7,690 nt of DNA from Pseudomonadota bacterium. GTDB lineage: Bacteria > Pseudomonadota > Alphaproteobacteria > Rhizobiales > Rhizobiaceae. The translations under genes and the position numbers were made by a program. The DNA is taken from contig JAFAGL010000222.1 in assembly GCA_023422735.1 (NCBI GenBank), forward strand, positions 1-7,690. Reading direction: 5' to 3'. Positions within the stretch are counted from its first letter, which is position 1. Every line of letters begins with the position of its first letter. Below, piece after piece: positions 1 to 6,066 of this stretch. The notes beneath the pieces were generated by a model that searched no databases, was not told where the DNA came from, and saw only the letters and a list, made by a program, of their open reading frames with translations.

Positions 1-147
1 GTTTATAACGGCGGCTACCGAGGCTCCGTGGAGCCATGGTCGCGTGAATGGTATCGCTATTGCGAAAACCGCTATCGCAGCTTCAACCCGTCGGACGGCA
101 CTTTTACCGGCTATGATGGGATCCGTCGCTTCTGCGAAGCGAACTAA
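1..147 (+). CDS. BA14K family protein, C-terminal fragment
   Basis: This is the last 48 codons of a gene whose start lies left of the window. It is read in frame from base 1 to a TAA stop at 145-147. The peptide contains a paired-cysteine, aromatic and arginine-rich pattern (WYRYCENRYRSFNPSDGTF, then a later RRFC near the end). This matches the C-terminal repeat of BA14K-like proteins, small secreted or envelope-associated proteins common in Brucella and other Hyphomicrobiales. The Brucella founder is an immunoreactive protein reported to have lectin-like activity. No signal peptide can be assessed because the N-terminus is missing. The function of this copy is not shown by the sequence. The family call rests on the conserved C..RYRSF.P.DGTF pattern only. 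Confidence 0.75.
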   Translation, partial: VYNGGYRGSVEPWSREWYRYCENRYRSFNPSDGTFTGYDGIRRFCEAN

Positions 148-171
148 CCGGTTCTCTATTCAGTGAAATAG

Positions 172-207
172 AAAAAACCCCGTGGTCATGCGACTGCGGG
201 GTTTCTT
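172..207 (-). terminator. Intrinsic terminator of the MBL-fold hydrolase gene (possibly bidirectional)
   Basis: An 8-bp perfect stem (175-182 with 197-204, AAACCCCG/CGGGGTTT) is partly extended inward across the loop. The run of A at 172-177 gives a six-T tail when read on the minus strand, directly after the hydrolase stop at 213. On the plus strand the tail is only TTTCTT, so it may also stop transcription from the BA14K gene, less strongly. Confidence 0.85.
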
Positions 208-212
208 ATGCA

Positions 213-863
213 TCAAGCGCCATCAACCAGAAACGGGTTGCTACGTCGCTCCTCGCCGAACCGACTGCCCGGCCCGTGCCCGCAAATGAACCCGATTTCG
301 TCGCCTAAAGGCAGCAGCTTCGTTTTGATCGAGTTGATCAGCGCAGCATGGTCGCCGCCAGGCAGATCCGTGCGGCCGATCGAGCCGTTGAACAACACAT
401 CGCCGACATGCGCGAAACCTGCTTCGCGATGATAGAAGACGACATGGCCTGGGGCATGTCCCGGACAATGCAGGACTTCGAATTGGTGCCCGCTGAAGCC
501 GACCACTTCCCCTTCACGCAGGAACCGGTCAGGCGTGCAATTGCGAACCTGCGCATCGACGCCGAAACGCTTGGCCTGTGCTTCCAGATTCTCCAGCAAG
601 GGTGCGTCCGCCTCATGGGGTCCGATCAGCGGGACCGCCAGCGCTTCCTTCAACTCCATTGCGCCACCAGCATGGTCGATATGGCCATGTGTCAGCCAGA
701 TCACCTCGACGGTTATACCATATTTGTCGAGCGCTTCGCGAATGAGTGGAATGTCCCCGCCGGGATCGACCACCACGCCAATCTTGGAATCCGTATCGAA
801 CAAGATCGTGCAGTTTTGCTGAAACGGTGTAACCGGCACGATTACCGCGTTGAGTTGACCCAT
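213..863 (-). CDS. MBL-fold metallo-hydrolase, glyoxalase II-like (YcbL type)
   Basis: The predicted product is a 216-residue cytoplasmic metallo-beta-lactamase-fold hydrolase. The metal motif THGHIDH gives H59, H61, D63 and H64. Further ligands are H136 (CPGHAPGH), D155 (HVGDVLFNGSIGR) and H196 (CGHGPGS). This is the complete dinuclear site of the glyoxalase II/YcbL branch, enzymes that hydrolyse thioesters such as S-lactoylglutathione. The C-terminal substrate-binding domain of classical GloB is absent, so the short YcbL type is the better match and the true substrate is unknown. The start at 863 is preferred over an in-frame upstream start at 932 because a strong AAGGAGG ribosome site precedes it by about 6 bases and conserved family sequence begins there. 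It stands alone: terminator at 172-207 on one side, divergent zinT on the other. Confidence 0.9.
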   Translation of the reverse strand: MGQLNAVIVPVTPFQQNCTILFDTDSKIGVVVDPGGDIPLIREALDKYGITVEVIWLTHGHIDHAGGAMELKEALAVPLIGPHEADAPLLENLEAQAKRFGVDAQVRNCTPDRFLREGEVVGFSGHQFEVLHCPGHAPGHVVFYHREAGFAHVGDVLFNGSIGRTDLPGGDHAALINSIKTKLLPLGDEIGFICGHGPGSRFGEERRSNPFLVDGA

Positions 864-1002
864 AAGCGCCTCCTTTTGAACTCCCCGACATAAAGCGCTC
901 ACTTCAAATGTGAAGCGGTAAACCTTCAGCACGCGGTTAGACCCACCTTCGCCTGGCAGAATTAGCTTGCAAGCCAGTTGTTATAAAGTTACGAAACCAA
1001 TC

Positions 1003-1020
1003 GTAATGTTACACCATAAC
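1003..1020 (+). promoter_or_regulatory. Candidate Zur (zinc uptake regulator) operator of zinT
   Basis: The 18-base sequence GTAATGTTACACCATAAC is an imperfect palindrome, with 12 of 18 positions symmetric. It resembles the rhizobial Zur box as I remember it (GTAATGTAATAACATATC type, Agrobacterium). It sits 33 bases before the zinT start, where a bound repressor would block transcription when zinc is plentiful. Inferred from sequence likeness and from zinT being a usual Zur target. No clear -35/-10 pair could be fixed. Confidence 0.65.
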
Positions 1021-1053
1021 AATCTCATTTATCGTAGACGTGAGGCTAAATCC

Positions 1054-1722
1054 ATGCACCCCGCTCTTCGCCGCGCTGCCGCGCTCTCTTTCCTGTCGGT
1101 CCTGATCGGAACATCGTCGACATGGGCCGAGAGCTCCAAGAAACATGAACATGAACACGGCCATCACCACGAGATGACGGAACAGGAACAGAAAATCTAT
1201 TCTGGATATTTCGAAGATGATCAGGTCAAGGATCGCCCCTTGTCGGATTGGGACGGACATTGGCAGTCCGTGTATCCCTATCTCGAAAACGGCACGCTCG
1301 ACCCGGTCATGGCCCAAAAAGCCGAGAGCGGGAACAAAACCGCCGAGGAATACCGGGCCTATTATGAGACTGGCTACAAGACCGATGTGGACTGGATCAG
1401 CATCGAGGGAAATGAAGTCACCTTCTTCAAACAGGGTGAGCCGTCCAAGGCGACTTATGAATCCGACGGATATGAAATTCTCACCTATGCCAAGGGCAAT
1501 CGCGGCGTCCGTTTCATTTTCAAAAAGACCAGCGGCGATGACCATGCGCCGAAATTCTTCCAGTTCAGCGACCACAGCATCGCACCGGTAAAGGCGCATC
1601 ATTTTCACATCTATTTCGGGGATGACCGGGCCAAGCTTCTCGAAGAAGTCACCAACTGGCCGACTTTTTACCCATTTTCCTTGAATGGTGAGCAGATCGT
1701 GGAAGAAATGCTCGCGCACTGA
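1054..1722 (+). CDS. zinT: Periplasmic zinc-binding protein ZinT
   Basis: A 222-residue exported protein of the ZinT/YodA family, which binds zinc (also cadmium) in the periplasm and helps pass zinc to the ZnuABC importer under starvation. Residues 1-25 form a signal peptide with arginines at 6-7, a hydrophobic core and a likely cleavage after TWA (A25). A histidine-rich stretch follows at 31-39 (HEHEHGHHH). The lipocalin-like ZinT domain fills the rest, ending in the family hallmark with metal-ligand histidines H174 (FSDHSIAP), H183 and H185 (HHFHIYFG), then NWPTFYPF and a C-terminal EEMLAH as in E. coli ZinT. The ATG at 1054 is chosen over one at 967 because the signal peptide begins there and a GAGG site lies about 9 bases upstream. 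A candidate Zur box precedes it. No znuABC genes are present in the window. Confidence 0.95.
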   Translation: MHPALRRAAALSFLSVLIGTSSTWAESSKKHEHEHGHHHEMTEQEQKIYSGYFEDDQVKDRPLSDWDGHWQSVYPYLENGTLDPVMAQKAESGNKTAEEYRAYYETGYKTDVDWISIEGNEVTFFKQGEPSKATYESDGYEILTYAKGNRGVRFIFKKTSGDDHAPKFFQFSDHSIAPVKAHHFHIYFGDDRAKLLEEVTNWPTFYPFSLNGEQIVEEMLAH

Positions 1723-1743
1723 CGCAAGGCGGTCCATTGCAAT

Positions 1744-1776
1744 AACGGCCCCCTGGTTGTCCAGGGGGCCGTTTTT
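1744..1776 (+). terminator. Strong intrinsic terminator of zinT, probably bidirectional with ilvE
   Basis: A perfect 11-bp GC-rich stem (1746-1756, CGGCCCCCTGG, with 1761-1771) closes a 4-base loop TTGT and is followed by TTTTT at 1772-1776. It lies between the convergent ends of zinT (1722) and ilvE (1799). On the minus strand the tail is TTATT, so it can also serve ilvE. Confidence 0.95.
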
Positions 1777-1798
1777 CATCTGTATATGACGCGGCAGA

Positions 1799-2689
1799 TT
1801 ACTCGGCAGCAACCTGCTTCGGCGTCACCTCTGCAGTATAGTCGTTCATCAACTGCTCGCTGATTGCACCCGGCGTGAAACGGTATTGTCCGATTTCAGA
1901 AACCGGTGTCACTTCTGCCGCCGTGCCGGTCAGGAAGCATTCGCTGAAACCTTCCAGCTCTTCCGGCATGATCGCGCGTTCATTGACCGTCAAGCCACGG
2001 CGTTTGGCCAGATCGATCACCGTGCGGCGCGTAATACCATCGAGGAAGCAGTCCGGTGTCGGCGTATGTAGCTGCCCATCCTTCACGAAGAACACGTTGG
2101 CACCGGTCGCTTCGGCGACCTGTCCGCGCCAATCCAGCATTAAGGCGTCGGCATAGCCTTTCGATTCGGCAGCATGCTTCGAAAGCGTACAGATCATGTA
2201 AAGACCTGCGGCTTTCGATTTCGACGGCGCGGTGCGCGGGTCGGGACGGCGATATTCCGCCATGTCGAGGCGGATGCCCTTAAGCTTCTGTTCAGGATCG
2301 AAATAGCTGGGCCATTGCCAGATGGCGACTGCGCAATTGATGCGGTTGGCTTGGGCCGAGACACCCATCATCTCGGAGCCGCGCCAAGCGATCGGACGCA
2401 CATATGCGTCGCTAAATCCTTGCTTTTGCAGCAAAGTCCGGCACACGTCATTGATCACTTCTTCCGAATAAGGAATGGTGAAGCCAAGCAGTTTGGCCGA
2501 ATCATGCAGGCGCTTGGTGTGTTCTTCAAGCTTGAAGATCTCCCCGCCATATGCGCGTTCGCCTTCAAATACCGCGCTGCCATAATGGAGCCCGTGCGTA
2601 AGCGCATGGATTTTTGCATCCGCCCACTTCACGAACTCGCCGTTCATCCAGATAAAACCGTCCAGCTGGTCGAATGGGACCGAAGCCAT
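1799..2689 (-). CDS. ilvE: Branched-chain amino acid aminotransferase
   Basis: A 296-residue fold-type IV PLP-dependent transaminase. IlvE exchanges the amino group between glutamate and the keto acids of leucine, isoleucine and valine, the last step of their synthesis. The PLP lysine is K159 in SKSKAAGLYM. Other family landmarks are HYGSAVFEGERAY (35-47), R60 in the EEHTKRLH segment, E193 in VAEATGANVF (cofactor pyridine nitrogen) and the phosphate-binding FLTGTAAEVTPV (252-263). The length is close to that of E. coli IlvE. The ATG at 2689 is preceded by GGGAG about 7 bases upstream. D-amino-acid transaminase and aminodeoxychorismate lyase share the fold, but the two conserved blocks around 35-47 and 252-263 favour IlvE. 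It is divergent from the MarR gene across a 233-base gap and ends at the shared terminator near 1744-1776. Confidence 0.93.
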   Translation of the reverse strand: MASVPFDQLDGFIWMNGEFVKWADAKIHALTHGLHYGSAVFEGERAYGGEIFKLEEHTKRLHDSAKLLGFTIPYSEEVINDVCRTLLQKQGFSDAYVRPIAWRGSEMMGVSAQANRINCAVAIWQWPSYFDPEQKLKGIRLDMAEYRRPDPRTAPSKSKAAGLYMICTLSKHAAESKGYADALMLDWRGQVAEATGANVFFVKDGQLHTPTPDCFLDGITRRTVIDLAKRRGLTVNERAIMPEELEGFSECFLTGTAAEVTPVSEIGQYRFTPGAISEQLMNDYTAEVTPKQVAAE

Positions 2690-2849
2690 GTTAATTCTCC
2701 CTAGGAGCGCTTGTTATTGTTCTCGCTATCCCGGCTTGCACCGCGATATGTTCGTGTCCAGCCTTACACAGGTTGGGCAACGAAACGGCAAAAATGATAT
2801 TTCTTCAAAAAGGGCCTGAGGCTGATTTTCGTTCGTCTATCATTGAATT

Positions 2850-2901
2850 GCTGACATAAAATTATCATAGAGGGAAATTGTGTCAACATCGCTGACATAA
2901 A
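2850..2901 (+). promoter_or_regulatory. Candidate operator region of the MarR-family gene
   Basis: A 23-base imperfect palindrome at 2879-2901 (16 of 23 positions symmetric) has the half-sites TTGTGTCAAC and GCTGACATAA. The second half-site recurs exactly, extended to GCTGACATAAA, at 2850-2860, which is 41 bases upstream or about four helical turns. The region lies immediately before the MarR gene, where autoregulatory MarR operators normally sit. The palindrome and repeat are seen directly; binding by the adjacent MarR protein is inferred. No convincing -35/-10 pair was found. Confidence 0.5.
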
Positions 2902-2922
2902 TTTCAGGAGTAAAAGCACCGA

Positions 2923-3447
2923 ATGCAACGTCCGACCGAGCTTAGGGAAAATTTCCCGGCCGAACCGCCCCCTGAAATGACGGAAGAGGCGATTGATTTC
3001 GATCTCATCGAGCTGGTTTTCTTCGCGTATCGCGATTTTACGTCCGATCCGGATCACATGCTTGATGCGCTAGGCTTCGGACGCGCGCATCACCGGGTGC
3101 TGCACTTCATCAATCGACGCCCCGGTCTCACGGTCGCTGAGCTGCTGGACGTGCTGCAGATCACCAAGCAAAGCCTGGCACGCGTCTTGAAGCAGTTGAT
3201 CGACACTGGCCACGTTGTACAGGTGCAGGGTCCCAAAGACCGTCGTCAACGCGAGCTGCATTTGACAACGAAAGGCAGTGAACTTGCCATTTCGCTCGCG
3301 ACGCCACAGTCACGCCGTATCGCCCGCGCATTGGCAGATCTCAGTGAGGGCGACCGGACGGTGGTCGAACATTTTCTGAAAGAAATGGTGAATCGCGAAT
3401 CCCGCACGCAGGTGGATAATCTCGGCGCGCGCGAATCTGCCGGCTAA
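2923..3447 (+). CDS. petP: MarR-family winged-helix transcriptional regulator (PetP-like)
   Basis: A 174-residue cytoplasmic DNA-binding protein, expected to act as a dimer. Helical dimerisation segments lie at about 24-64 and 130-160. Between them is the winged helix: GLTVAELLDVLQITKQSLARV (68-88) as helix-turn-helix, and GPKDRRQRELHLTTKG (103-118) as the basic wing. The DRR and LTTKG elements are MarR hallmarks. No cysteines are present, so thiol-based redox sensing by this protein is unlikely. The start is the ATG at 2923; the ribosome site CAGGAG ends 12 bases upstream, which is long, but no start codon lies closer. The response regulator follows after 8 bases, so they are co-transcribed. 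A MarR gene followed by an OmpR-type gene matches petP-petR, described in Rhodobacter capsulatus as needed for cytochrome bc1 gene expression. The petP name is by analogy. Confidence 0.85.
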   Translation: MQRPTELRENFPAEPPPEMTEEAIDFDLIELVFFAYRDFTSDPDHMLDALGFGRAHHRVLHFINRRPGLTVAELLDVLQITKQSLARVLKQLIDTGHVVQVQGPKDRRQRELHLTTKGSELAISLATPQSRRIARALADLSEGDRTVVEHFLKEMVNRESRTQVDNLGARESAG

Positions 3448-3455
3448 AAGGAGGG

Positions 3456-4163
3456 ATGATGACGGAACAAGCTTTGATACCCGACGATGACGCCGCCCAT
3501 ATTCTGGTTGTCGATGACGATACGCGCATTCGTACCCTGTTGAAGAAGTTCCTCGGCCAGAACGGTTTTCGCGTGACCATGGCCGGCACGGCTGCCGATG
3601 CGCGTCGTTTGCTGAGCGGACTGGATTTCGATCTGATCATTCTCGATGTGATGATGCCGGGCGAAACCGGGGTCGAACTCACCCGCGCCCTGCGGGAGGA
3701 TAAGCAGGTGCCGATCCTGATGCTGACGGCCCTGTCGGAAACCGACAGCCGTATAGAAGGGCTGGAAGCAGGCGCAGACGACTATTTGCCCAAGCCATTC
3801 GATCCGCGAGAGCTCCTGCTGCGTATCAGCAATATTCTGCGTCGCGGCGCGCCGCCGGCGACACCGAAACTGGAACAGATCGTTTTTGGACCCTACACGT
3901 TTCAGATCGCGCGCCGAGAACTCAAACGCGCAGGTGAGCCGCTGAAATTGACGGACCGCGAACAGGATATTCTCGTCATGTTTGCCCAACGCGCAGGCGA
4001 AACAATCCCCCGCCATGAACTGGTCGGCAATGATACAGAAGTCGGCGAGCGCACGATCGACGTTCAGATAAATCGCCTTCGGCGCAAGATCGAGCGTGAT
4101 CCTTCAAATCCGGTATGGTTGCAAACGGTTCGCGGCATTGGTTACCGCCTGAGCGTTGAATGA
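3456..4163 (+). CDS. petR: OmpR/PhoB-type response regulator (PetR-like)
   Basis: A 235-residue two-component response regulator. The receiver domain (about 15-130) has the acidic pocket D20-D22 (LVVDDD), phospho-acceptor D64 (LIILDVMMPG), switch residue T91 (LMLTALSE) and K113 (YLPKPFDP). The C-terminal winged helix (about 140-235) carries the recognition segment RTIDVQINRLRRKIE and ends in VRGIGYRL, typical of the OmpR/PhoB class. The set of key residues is complete, so normal phosphotransfer is expected. Two ATG codons stand in tandem at 3456 and 3459. The AAGGAGG at 3448-3454 leaves only 1 base before the first but 4 before the second, so translation may begin at 3459. It follows the MarR gene by 8 bases and precedes the kinase by 70 bases. 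The petR symbol rests on gene order and class; other OmpR-type names are possible. Confidence 0.9.
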   Translation: MMTEQALIPDDDAAHILVVDDDTRIRTLLKKFLGQNGFRVTMAGTAADARRLLSGLDFDLIILDVMMPGETGVELTRALREDKQVPILMLTALSETDSRIEGLEAGADDYLPKPFDPRELLLRISNILRRGAPPATPKLEQIVFGPYTFQIARRELKRAGEPLKLTDREQDILVMFAQRAGETIPRHELVGNDTEVGERTIDVQINRLRRKIERDPSNPVWLQTVRGIGYRLSVE

Positions 4164-4177
4164 TCCGGCCAACCGGA
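4164..4177 (+). terminator. Small hairpin after the response regulator stop (possible attenuator)
   Basis: TCCGG-CCAA-CCGGA forms a 5-bp GC-rich stem directly after the TGA stop at 4161-4163. It is followed by GCGTCTTT, not by a true T run, so at most partial termination or 3'-end processing is expected before the kinase gene. The identical 14-mer, inverted, follows the ubiK stop. Confidence 0.35.
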
Positions 4178-4233
4178 GCGTCTTTGTATATGCGCGGTTG
4201 TTGCGCTAGACACGACGCGCAAACGCAAACGGA

Positions 4234-5655
4234 ATGGCAATGGCTTTCACCTTCCCGTCGCGAAAGGACAAGCTGAAGCTGGGCAAGCTGCGCTTGCTGC
4301 CGGCCAGCCATCCTGTGTCCGTGGCCTGGCGGCGTTTCTGGCGCCAGGTATCGCATATGATGCCGAAGCGCATTTACGCGCGTTCGCTGATCATTGTGAT
4401 TGCGCCGATGATCCTTTTGCAGTCGGTCGTGGCCTTTGTCTTCATGGAGCGTCACTGGCAAACCGTCACCGTCCGTTTGTCGGAAGCGGTGGTGCGCGAC
4501 ATTGCAGCCATCATCGACATGACGGATACTTTCGCGAGCAATGGTGACTATAGCCCGGTCACCCGCATCGCGCAGGAAAGGCTTGGACTGCGCGTCGATA
4601 TTCTTCCGCCAGACCCGCTGCCCGCCCCTGGTCCCAAGCCCTTTTTTTCGATCCTCGACGAAGCCCTTTCCAGCGAAATCACCAAGCAGATCAACCGTCC
4701 CTTCTGGATCGACACGGTTGGCAATTCCAATATCGTGGAAATTCGCATCCAGTTGAATGAAGGTGTGTTGCGCGTCTTTGCCCGTCGCAACCAGGCTTAT
4801 GCCTCCAACACCCATATCTTCTTGTTGTGGATGGTCGGCACCTCGCTGGTCCTGATAACCATTGCAGTGCTGTTCCTGCGCAACCAGATGCGCCCGATCC
4901 TGGCATTGGCGGAAGCCGCCGAGAGCTTCGGCAAGGGTCGCCCCATGCCCGAAAGCTTCCGACCACGTGGCGCCGAAGAGGTTCGTCGGGCTGGCATGGC
5001 GTTTATTCAGATGCGCGAGCGTATCGAGCGCCAGATCGAGCAAAGAACGATGATGCTCACCGGTGTCAGCCACGACTTACGAACCATCCTGACGCGATTC
5101 AGGCTACAACTTGCCTTGACGCCAGCCACCGAGGAAAAAGAGGCATTCGATCAGGATATCGACGAAATGCAGTCGATGCTGGAAGGCTACATGGCCTTCG
5201 CGCGCGGCGAAGGGGCCGAGAGCTCGGGCGCTTTTGATCTGCAGCTCTTCTTCGACAAGCTGGGTGAAGAAGCGCGGTTGCGCAAACGCAAGCTGGAAGC
5301 GACCATCAGCGGAGATCCGGTGGTCAAGGTGCGGCCGAACGCCTTCCAACGCCTGCTGTCAAATCTGACAGGCAATGCTTTCCGGTACGCCCAAAGCGTA
5401 CAGGTCCATGCAGCCCATATGCGCGGCTGGCTGGTTGTGACCATCGACGATGACGGACCGGGCATTCCCCAGGAAAAGCGCGACGAGGTCTTCAAGCCTT
5501 TCTTCCGGCTCGATGAAGCACGAAATCTCGACAAGTCAGGAACCGGCCTCGGTCTTTCCATAGCTCGGGATATCGCCCGGTCTCATGGTGGTGACGTGAC
5601 GCTTGATGAAAGCCCGCTTGGCGGTCTTCGAGCCATCATTCGCGTTCCTGCCTGA
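4234..5655 (+). CDS. Membrane sensor histidine kinase, EnvZ-like, partner of the response regulator
   Basis: A 473-residue inner-membrane kinase. A basic cytoplasmic N-terminus (1-50) leads to membrane helix 1 (about 51-71), a periplasmic sensor region (about 72-193) with a proline-rich stretch near 125-136, and membrane helix 2 (about 194-216). A HAMP linker (about 217-270) follows, then the dimerisation domain with phospho-acceptor H280 (GVSHDLRTILTRF). The ATP-binding domain has N381 in the N box (NLTGNAFRYA), DDDGPGIP (405-412), FKPFFRLDEAR (420-430) and GTGLGLSI (436-443). All catalytic boxes are present. The usual proline five residues after the histidine is isoleucine (I285). The start is uncertain: ATGs at 4234 and 4240 both have weak ribosome sites, and another ATG pair lies at codons 42-43. 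Context implies it phosphorylates the upstream response regulator. Its signal is not evident. Confidence 0.92.
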   Translation: MAMAFTFPSRKDKLKLGKLRLLPASHPVSVAWRRFWRQVSHMMPKRIYARSLIIVIAPMILLQSVVAFVFMERHWQTVTVRLSEAVVRDIAAIIDMTDTFASNGDYSPVTRIAQERLGLRVDILPPDPLPAPGPKPFFSILDEALSSEITKQINRPFWIDTVGNSNIVEIRIQLNEGVLRVFARRNQAYASNTHIFLLWMVGTSLVLITIAVLFLRNQMRPILALAEAAESFGKGRPMPESFRPRGAEEVRRAGMAFIQMRERIERQIEQRTMMLTGVSHDLRTILTRFRLQLALTPATEEKEAFDQDIDEMQSMLEGYMAFARGEGAESSGAFDLQLFFDKLGEEARLRKRKLEATISGDPVVKVRPNAFQRLLSNLTGNAFRYAQSVQVHAAHMRGWLVVTIDDDGPGIPQEKRDEVFKPFFRLDEARNLDKSGTGLGLSIARDIARSHGGDVTLDESPLGGLRAIIRVPA

Positions 5656-5680
5656 ACGGCTCTGGAGCCGTTCATCATTT
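5653..5680 (+). terminator. Intrinsic terminator overlapping the kinase stop codon
   Basis: The TGA stop of the kinase gene (5653-5655) is the first part of a 9-bp perfect stem, TGAACGGCT (5653-5661) with AGCCGTTCA (5666-5674), loop CTGG. The tail TCATTT is only moderately T-rich. The downstream arm can instead pair with a third copy at 5697-5708 (described in the findings). Confidence 0.65.
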
Positions 5681-5707
5681 AATGGAAGCAGTTTGAGATG
5701 AACGGCT

Positions 5708-6064
5708 CTAGAACAGCTTCCCGCCATTCGGCACGGCGCGCTCGACACTGGTCAAAACCACTTCGCCTTCCGCATCCGGCATGCCGAGTGTCAGGACTTC
5801 CGACATGAATTTGCCGATCTGGCGCGGCGGGAAATTCACCACGGCCAGAACCTGGCGTCCGACCAAGGTTTCTGGCGTATAATATTTGGTGATCTGAGCG
5901 GAGGATTTCTTGGTGCCGATCTCCTCGCCGAAATCGATGGTCAGCTTGATCGCTGGTTTACGCGCTTCCGGATAGGGTTCAGCGGTCACGATCGTGCCGA
6001 CGCGAATATCCACCTTCTCGAAATCGGCGAACGAAATATCTGCCAAACGCTCCTGAGCACCCAT
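5708..6064 (-). CDS. csaA: tRNA-binding-domain protein CsaA
   Basis: A 118-residue protein made almost entirely of one tRNA-binding OB-fold, closely following Bacillus subtilis CsaA: FEKVDIRVGTIV (15-26), PEARKPAIKLTIDFG (32-46), KKSSAQITKYY (52-62), VVNFPPRQIGKFMSEVL (75-91) and a C-terminal VPNGGKLF. CsaA is a small homodimeric cytoplasmic protein with reported chaperone and export-related activity; its exact role in alphaproteobacteria is unsettled. The ATG at 6064 is chosen over an upstream in-frame start at 6169 because family similarity starts just after it and the longer form would run deep into ybjN. It begins 2 bases after the ybjN stop (TGAACATG) and has no good ribosome site, so translation is probably coupled to ybjN. 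Confidence 0.9.
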   Translation of the reverse strand: MGAQERLADISFADFEKVDIRVGTIVTAEPYPEARKPAIKLTIDFGEEIGTKKSSAQITKYYTPETLVGRQVLAVVNFPPRQIGKFMSEVLTLGMPDAEGEVVLTSVERAVPNGGKLF

Positions 6065-6066
6065 GT

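Noticed and set aside
348..893. A 181-codon plus-strand frame opposite the MBL-fold hydrolase
   Set aside because: The minus strand encodes a full metal-binding site with a strong ribosome site, and the plus frame has no recognisable motif.
902..915. Short inverted repeat CTTCA-AATG-TGAAG upstream of the MBL-fold gene
   Set aside because: Five-base arms are common by chance, and there is no repeat of the motif or matching regulator to support an operator.
1009..1812. A 267-codon open frame on the minus strand opposite zinT
   Set aside because: It is antisense to a gene with a signal peptide and complete ZinT motifs, runs through the strong terminator at 1744-1776, and shows no recognisable protein family.
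2764..3057. A 97-codon minus-strand frame across the ilvE/MarR gap
   Set aside because: It overlaps the MarR coding start and its candidate operator, and has no ribosome site or family resemblance.
3976..5073. A 365-codon open frame on the minus strand opposite the response regulator and kinase genes
   Set aside because: It spans two well-supported genes and the gap between them. Long antisense frames of this kind arise from GC-rich codon use, and its composition (many His, Arg, Gln) does not resemble a real protein.
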